Shown here piece by piece: positions 59,536 through 64,000 of a stretch of DNA of 64,000 bases. The notes below the pieces were generated by a model. The model ran no database searches, was not told where the DNA came from, and saw only the letters and a program-made list of their open reading frames with translations. A program made the translations under genes and the position numbers. Within the stretch, counting starts at the first letter, position 1. The number at the start of each line of letters is the position of its first letter. Source of the stretch: Granulosicoccus sp947495035 (GTDB taxonomy: Bacteria; Pseudomonadota; Gammaproteobacteria; Granulosicoccales; Granulosicoccaceae); assembly GCF_050589605.1 (NCBI RefSeq), contig NZ_JBNGOO010000001.1. One strand, 5' to 3'.

Positions 59536-60618
59536 ATGAGCATCCAGACAGACGTAGTCATCATCGGAGCGGGCCCTGTCGGTCTATTCCAGGTCTTCGA
59601 ACTGGGCTTGCAGGGTCTCAAGGCAGAAGTCATCGATGCCCTGCCGCAAACGGGAGGGCAATGCACCGAACTGTATCCGGACAAGCCCATATTCGATATC
59701 CCGGCGGTTCCGGAATGCACTGGCCAGCAGCTGATCGACAATCTCGAAAAGCAGATCGCCCCGTTTTCACCGGGTATGCATCTAGACCAGACAGTCGATG
59801 AACTGCAGAAGCGAGGCGAGAACGATTTCTACGTCCGCACGTCAATCGGTACCGAGTTCGAATGTCGAGCCGTGATCATCGCGGCGGGCGCCGGATCGTT
59901 CACACCGGTGCGGGTCCGTCTGGAAGGCATCGAGAAATTCGAAGACCAGCAGTTGTTCTATCGGGTGCGGGATCCGGCCAGGCATGCCGGCAAGGACGTC
60001 GTGATTCTCGGTGGCGGGGATTCCGCACTGGACTGGGCAGTACAGCTGGCTCCGTCGGTGAAGAGCCTCACTCTGGTGAATCGTACGGAGCGTTTTCGCG
60101 CGGCCGAGGCATCGGTCAACAAGCTCTATGAACTGGCAGAGGCTGGTGGCGCCACCATCCTGATGGGCGCGCTCAAGGGGTTCGAGACCACCGATGGCAG
60201 GCTCAGCAGCATCAGCCTGACTCTGCGCGATGAGAACAAGACCGAGAAGGTGCTGCCGGTCGATGATCTGCTGGTCTTTTTCGGACTGTCGCCGAAACTG
60301 GGTCCCATCGAGAGCTGGGGTCTGGAGCTGGAGCGCAAGCTGGTCACCATCAACCTTGCCACCTTCGAGACATCGATTCCCGGCATCTACGCCATTGGCG
60401 ATATCAACACCTACGAGGGCAAAAAGAAGCTCATTCTGAGCGGCTTCCATGAAGCGGCGCTGGCCGCATTCGCCATCAAGCAGGCTTTCGAGCCGGACAA
60501 GAAGGTCAATCTGCAATACACCACAACCAGCCCGTTGATGCATGAGCGCCTGGGTGTCGATGCCGATGGGGTGGCAGTGGACGGTGGTGGCTCTGCGGAA
60601 GCCGTGAAAAGCCAGTGA
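59536..60618 (+). CDS. ferredoxin/flavodoxin-NADP+ reductase, thioredoxin-reductase-like type
   Basis: A 360-residue flavoprotein. The FAD-binding VVIIGAGPVGLFQVFELGLQG begins at residue 6, followed by ALPQTGGQCTELYP. The NADPH-binding segment is VVILGGGDSALDWAVQLAP (residues about 155-175) and the C-terminal FAD contact is GIYAIGDINTYEGKKKLI. There is no redox CxxC between the domains, which separates it from thioredoxin reductase and fits the TrxR-like FNR family of Bacillus and Chlorobium. Its stop overlaps the cysB GTG start. Pairing with cysB suggests supply of electrons for sulfur reduction, which is inference. Confidence 0.9.
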   Translation: MSIQTDVVIIGAGPVGLFQVFELGLQGLKAEVIDALPQTGGQCTELYPDKPIFDIPAVPECTGQQLIDNLEKQIAPFSPGMHLDQTVDELQKRGENDFYVRTSIGTEFECRAVIIAAGAGSFTPVRVRLEGIEKFEDQQLFYRVRDPARHAGKDVVILGGGDSALDWAVQLAPSVKSLTLVNRTERFRAAEASVNKLYELAEAGGATILMGALKGFETTDGRLSSISLTLRDENKTEKVLPVDDLLVFFGLSPKLGPIESWGLELERKLVTINLATFETSIPGIYAIGDINTYEGKKKLILSGFHEAALAAFAIKQAFEPDKKVNLQYTTTSPLMHERLGVDADGVAVDGGGSAEAVKSQ

Positions 60619-61598
60619 AGCTGCAACAGTTGCGTTGCATTGTGGCGATGGTGCGCAACAACCTGAACGTCTCGGAGACCGCAGCCTCCCTGCATACGTC
60701 CCAGCCGGGTGTCAGCAAGCAGATCAGACAGCTCGAAGATGAGATCGGTGTGCAGTTGTTCGAAAGAAGCGGACGGCAGATCATTGCCATAACGGCGGCG
60801 GGCAAGGACATCATTCCCGTGGCAGAGCGCATTCTGGCCGGCACCGATGATATTCGCAACCTGGGACGCCAACATGCAGACCCGAATTCCGGCGAGTTGA
60901 GGCTGGCGACCACTCACACTCAGGCTCGCTATGTCCTGCCGGATATCATTCGCTCTTTCGGCGATCGCTATCCACGGGTCAACATTCACCTGCATCAGGG
61001 GACGCCGCAGCAGATGGCCGCCATGGTAGACAGCGGGGAGGTGGATTTCATCATCGCGACCGAGGGCCAGCAATACTACGACAACCTGGTGATGCTGCCA
61101 TGCTCACACTGGACACGCGCGGTCGTGGTCCGACCCGAGCACGCGCTGTTCAAGGTCTCGCAGCTGGGCAGTCTGACCCTGGAGGCCCTGGCCAGCTTTC
61201 CGCTGATCACCTATGTGTTCGGATTCACCGGGCAATCACAGCTGGACAAGGCGTTTCGTGCTCGCGGGCTGGAGCCCAATGTGGTGCTGACGGCCGCGGA
61301 TACCGATGTCATCAAGACCTACGTTCGCTCCGGCCTGGGGGTTGGCATCATCGCACGCATGGCCTACGAGACGCAGCTGGATTCCGATCTCAAACTGCTG
61401 GATGCCAGCCACCTTTTCGACACCAGTACGACCCACATCGGTATGCGTCAGCATCGCGAACTTCGGCCTTTCATGTACGACTTCATCGAGCAGTTCGCCC
61501 CGCATCTGACTGCCGAACGTGTCGATGCGGCCCTGAATGCCAGCGGATTGCGTGAGCGCCAGAAACTGTTCGAAGGGGTGGAGCTGCCGCGTTACTGA
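60615..61598 (+). CDS. cysB: LysR-family regulator CysB
   Basis: A 327-residue LTTR starting at GTG 60615 (GTGA overlap with the reductase). The N terminus MKLQQLRCIVAMVRNNLNVSETAASLHTSQPGVSKQIRQLEDEIG closely matches CysB, and the effector domain includes TTHTQARYVLPDIIRSF and QGTPQQMAAMVDSGEVDFIIATE, with Thr and Gln residues that bind sulfate and N-acetylserine. CysB activates cysteine synthesis and sulfonate/sulfate-ester use in gammaproteobacteria, which fits a genome region rich in sulfatases, although these lie 30 kb away. Confidence 0.93.
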   Translation: MKLQQLRCIVAMVRNNLNVSETAASLHTSQPGVSKQIRQLEDEIGVQLFERSGRQIIAITAAGKDIIPVAERILAGTDDIRNLGRQHADPNSGELRLATTHTQARYVLPDIIRSFGDRYPRVNIHLHQGTPQQMAAMVDSGEVDFIIATEGQQYYDNLVMLPCSHWTRAVVVRPEHALFKVSQLGSLTLEALASFPLITYVFGFTGQSQLDKAFRARGLEPNVVLTAADTDVIKTYVRSGLGVGIIARMAYETQLDSDLKLLDASHLFDTSTTHIGMRQHRELRPFMYDFIEQFAPHLTAERVDAALNASGLRERQKLFEGVELPRY

Positions 61599-61725
61599 GG
61601 CTGCGGAGTGTCACGGTTGCAGGGCGGGAGGCAGTCGCATCGTTCGATTCAGCCTGACATCCGTTCGAGGTCGATTCTGCGTGCTCGATGGCGCTCGCCA
61701 GCGACATGCCTCTCCAGCCAGTCAG

Positions 61726-61941
61726 TCAGGTAATGATGTGGTCGGGCAAGTCGGGTTTCGGGTCATCCACTGGCACCGGCTCGGGTACCGGTGGCACATG
61801 TGGAGGTGGCGTCGGCTGATCAGGAGGCACTGGCACAGGCTTGTCCGGTTCGATTTCCGGCGGCTTGCCCGGCGGGTCATCCGGTGGAATGGGAACCGGA
61901 TTCTGGTGAGACTGCAGGGGAATGTCTGTACTGGCAGGCAT
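61726..61941 (-). CDS. small proline-rich protein
   Basis: A 71-residue protein with about one third proline in PP and PxP runs (PDDPPGKPPEI, VPPDQPTPPPHVPP, VPEPVPVDD). ATG 61941 has GGAGAAGAACTC just before it, a good ribosome binding site. Prolines alternate with Asp, Glu and Val, so a soluble extended peptide is expected; no signal peptide or membrane helix. It is convergent with cysB. No family recognised and expression is unproven. Confidence 0.55.
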   Translation of the reverse strand: MPASTDIPLQSHQNPVPIPPDDPPGKPPEIEPDKPVPVPPDQPTPPPHVPPVPEPVPVDDPKPDLPDHIIT

Positions 61942-62235
61942 GAGTTCTTCTCCATTGGACGTGCGTCAATGACGCAGCTGCAGGATGTCTTTCGACATAT
62001 CTTGGTGAAAAGGCTATCGGTTATCGACTCCTTCTTCGAGCGCTCGTAATTTATGCAAGCCCTTGCCATTCGATCCCGTCGCGGCGTTGCCTGACTGAAA
62101 GAGAGGTCGTTGCAAGCCTGTATTTTTTACAAGGTCTCGTAGTCTGCTGCGATAGGCTTTACGATACGGTGTGCTCCGCGTCTGCCATTCAGAGCAGAAG
62201 CACGCGGCCCTTGTTCGGTTAACCTGCTCGAATGA

Positions 62236-64000
62236 ATGGATACCAAAGGCTCCAAACTGTCTGAGACCCCACTGTTCGTCACGATAGGGTGTGGGGATGG
62301 CGGTGTGCCTGCCCTGCAGAATCTGCTGAGTTCCCTGAATGCAGAGGCGACACTGGCACTGATTGTCGTCAGCAATGCCGGCAGAATCGATCCGGTGGAG
62401 CTGGCCGATGCGTTGAACCCGAATTCCCGACTGAAGATCATCACACCGTCAGAGGGCGCTCGGGTAGTCGAACAAGGAATTTATCTGCTTTCTCCGGATA
62501 GCCAGCTGACCGTCGAGGAAGGGCGGTTCCGGCGGCATGCCGATCCCGATGGCACTGACGATGACTGCCTGTCTCCGGTGGACAGGCTCTTTTCGAGTCT
62601 GGCGATGGATCAGGGGCACCGAACGGTGGGGGTCATTCTGTCGGGTGCCGGTAGCGATGGCACCCTGGGGTTGAAGGCCATCAGCGATCGGGGTGGCATG
62701 ACCATGGTGCAGTGTGCCGAAACCGCCGATGTCGGGAGCATGCCGCGATCTGCCAGAGATACCGGCATTGCCGACCATGTGATGTCCGTGGAACAGATTG
62801 CCCAGGAGTTGATTGCCTATGCGCGGCACTGTCAGACGCTGTCGGCGGTGGCTGAGCCGGATACGATCACCGATCAGATCAAGGCAGCCATTCCGTCCAT
62901 CGCCCGCATTCTGCAACAACATACCGGACACAATTTTCAGCACTACAAGCCGCAGACACTGACACGACGCATTCAGCGGCACATGAATGTGCTTCATCTT
63001 GATGATGTGAGCAAGTATCGCAGCGTACTGCTGTCTGATGCCGAACAGGTGCACGTTCTGTTTCGCGATCTGCTCATCGGGGTCACAGCCTTCTTCCGCG
63101 ATGAGGATGTTTTCGTCACGCTGGTGCGCAAGGCCTTCGGTAATCTGCTGGATGGCAAGGGGGCCGGTGATACCGTGCGCATCTGGGTGGCGGGTTGTGC
63201 CACCGGCCAGGAAGCCTATACCCTGGCCATGCTGATCTGCGAATACTTCGATGATGTCGAGGACAGGCCACGAGTCAAGATATTTGCCAGTGATATCGAT
63301 GAACAGGCTCTGGCGACTGCGCGACGTGGCAGCTACCCGGAAGGAATCGAAAAGGAGGTGTCGACCGCGCGTCTGCAGCGATTCTTTCGCAAGAGCGGGC
63401 GACGCTATATCGTCAATGACCGATTGCGTGAAATGTGTCTGTTTTCGACGCATAACGTGATCGCCGATCCGCCGTTCTCCAGGCTCGACCTGATCTCCTG
63501 TCGGAATCTGTTGATCTACCTGGGGGTGCATCTGCAGGAGAAACTGATACCGGTCTTCCATTACGCTCTGAAGCCCGGGGGCTATCTGTTGCTGGGAAAT
63601 TCCGAGAATCTTCAGGCTCACAAGGATCTGTTCACACCGGTCCATGACCGGCATCGTCTGTCCCGGCGGCGTGAGGTCAATCAGGCGCTGAACAGCATGC
63701 CGGATCCGCAGAGCGTGCGAGACCTGAGCGTTCCCAGTCAACCGGCGACTCCCGATCTGGGCACCATTGCGCAACGCATCATCATGGACGAGTTCACTCC
63801 GCAGTGGGCCATCGTCAACGATGATTTTCAGGTTCTGGAATTGTCCTCGGATGCCTCGAGATACCTGCAGATGGGGGCAGGCACCTTTCAGAACAACATC
63901 ATCCGTCTGGTCAGAGACAGTCTGCAGCCGGGCTTGCGCAGCACCTTGCGTCAGGCGCGAGAATCGCGCGAGAAGATCGTGCACGATCGCATGCTGATGC
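62236..64000 (+). CDS. CheB-CheR-PAS fusion protein, 5' part, with degenerate CheB domain
   Basis: The frame is open from ATG 62236 to the window end (588 codons). Residues about 10-190 form a CheB methylesterase-like domain: FVTIGCGDGGVPAL, LSPVDRLFSSLA, VILSGAGSDGTLGLKAI. Residue 20 is Gly where the catalytic Ser (GASAGG) should be, and residue 47 is Asn where the catalytic His should be; Asp141 is kept. Residues about 215-475 are a CheR methyltransferase with FRDEDVF, the SAM site VRIWVAGCATGQEAYTLAM, FASDIDEQAL and CRNLLIYL. A PAS-like start follows (WAIVNDDFQVLELSSDASRYL). Such fusions usually continue into sensor kinase domains. Methylation of a receptor is likely; demethylation is not. 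Confidence 0.88.
   Translation, partial: MDTKGSKLSETPLFVTIGCGDGGVPALQNLLSSLNAEATLALIVVSNAGRIDPVELADALNPNSRLKIITPSEGARVVEQGIYLLSPDSQLTVEEGRFRRHADPDGTDDDCLSPVDRLFSSLAMDQGHRTVGVILSGAGSDGTLGLKAISDRGGMTMVQCAETADVGSMPRSARDTGIADHVMSVEQIAQELIAYARHCQTLSAVAEPDTITDQIKAAIPSIARILQQHTGHNFQHYKPQTLTRRIQRHMNVLHLDDVSKYRSVLLSDAEQVHVLFRDLLIGVTAFFRDEDVFVTLVRKAFGNLLDGKGAGDTVRIWVAGCATGQEAYTLAMLICEYFDDVEDRPRVKIFASDIDEQALATARRGSYPEGIEKEVSTARLQRFFRKSGRRYIVNDRLREMCLFSTHNVIADPPFSRLDLISCRNLLIYLGVHLQEKLIPVFHYALKPGGYLLLGNSENLQAHKDLFTPVHDRHRLSRRREVNQALNSMPDPQSVRDLSVPSQPATPDLGTIAQRIIMDEFTPQWAIVNDDFQVLELSSDASRYLQMGAGTFQNNIIRLVRDSLQPGLRSTLRQARESREKIVHDRMLM

Overview
The window looks like chromosomal DNA of a marine, heterotrophic gammaproteobacterium. 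The core genes (ilvI-ilvH-pssA, a holD-like gene next to rimI, prfC, cysB, ATP-type pckA with a HexR-type operator) have a gammaproteobacterial character. The rest is dense in TRAP and tripartite tricarboxylate (TTT) transporters, sulfatases and sugar-acid enzymes, typical of large genomes that feed on algal organic matter. Species assignment is inference; no rRNA, tRNA, IS element, CRISPR array or phage gene was recognised.

Layout. (1) 1-2810 (+): end of a TRAP operon (dctP fragment, dctQ, dctM) with a hydantoin-racemase-like protein lacking both catalytic cysteines. (2) 2853-5500 (-): a NitT/TauT/SsuABC-type ABC importer. (3) 5732-12655: TTT module A (tctC-tctB-tctA-gntR-sulfatase, -) and a divergent second sulfatase (+), sharing an intergenic region with a GntR-like operator. 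(4) 12880-19027 (+): a three-gene island of unknown function: a 1593-residue protein with two ILEI/PANDER-like domains, a LamG-like domain, a long beta-rich region and nine exact 29-residue helical repeats; a Nif11-like small protein; and an unrecognised 354-residue protein. This is the best candidate for an undescribed system. (5) 19141-24582: TTT module B (tctC-tctB-tctA-sulfatase, -) with a divergent LysR; its tctB appears to start at an AUC codon. (6) 24566-34211 (-): TTT module C, LysR then tctC-tctB-tctA-sulfatase-enolase superfamily enzyme-altronate dehydratase family enzyme-TIM-barrel hydrolase-like protein. (7) 34258-39198: MFS transporter, a zinc-ribbon membrane protein, a DUF481-like protein, AqpZ and a DedA/VTT-family protein. 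(8) 39746-47178 (+): an envelope cluster with three OmpA-type proteins (one with two OmpA domains) around a 1061-residue thrombospondin-type-3 repeat protein with a C-terminal sorting-signal-like tail. (9) 47300-47600: degenerate heptanucleotide repeats. (10) 48100-61598: housekeeping genes (pckA, BepA-like protease, ilvIH, pssA, holD-like, rimI, prfC, two paralogous outer-membrane-like proteins, ferredoxin-NADP reductase, cysB). (11) 61726-64000: a proline-rich small protein and the 5' part of a CheB-CheR-PAS fusion whose CheB part has lost its catalytic Ser and His.

The strongest metabolic theme is sulfur esters. Three operons share the order tctC-tctB-tctA-(regulator)-sulfatase. None of the four sulfatases has a visible signal peptide. 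I infer that sulfated carboxylates, probably sulfated sugar acids, are imported intact by TTT systems and desulfated in the cytoplasm; in module C the product would pass to sugar-acid dehydratases. This substrate assignment is untested.
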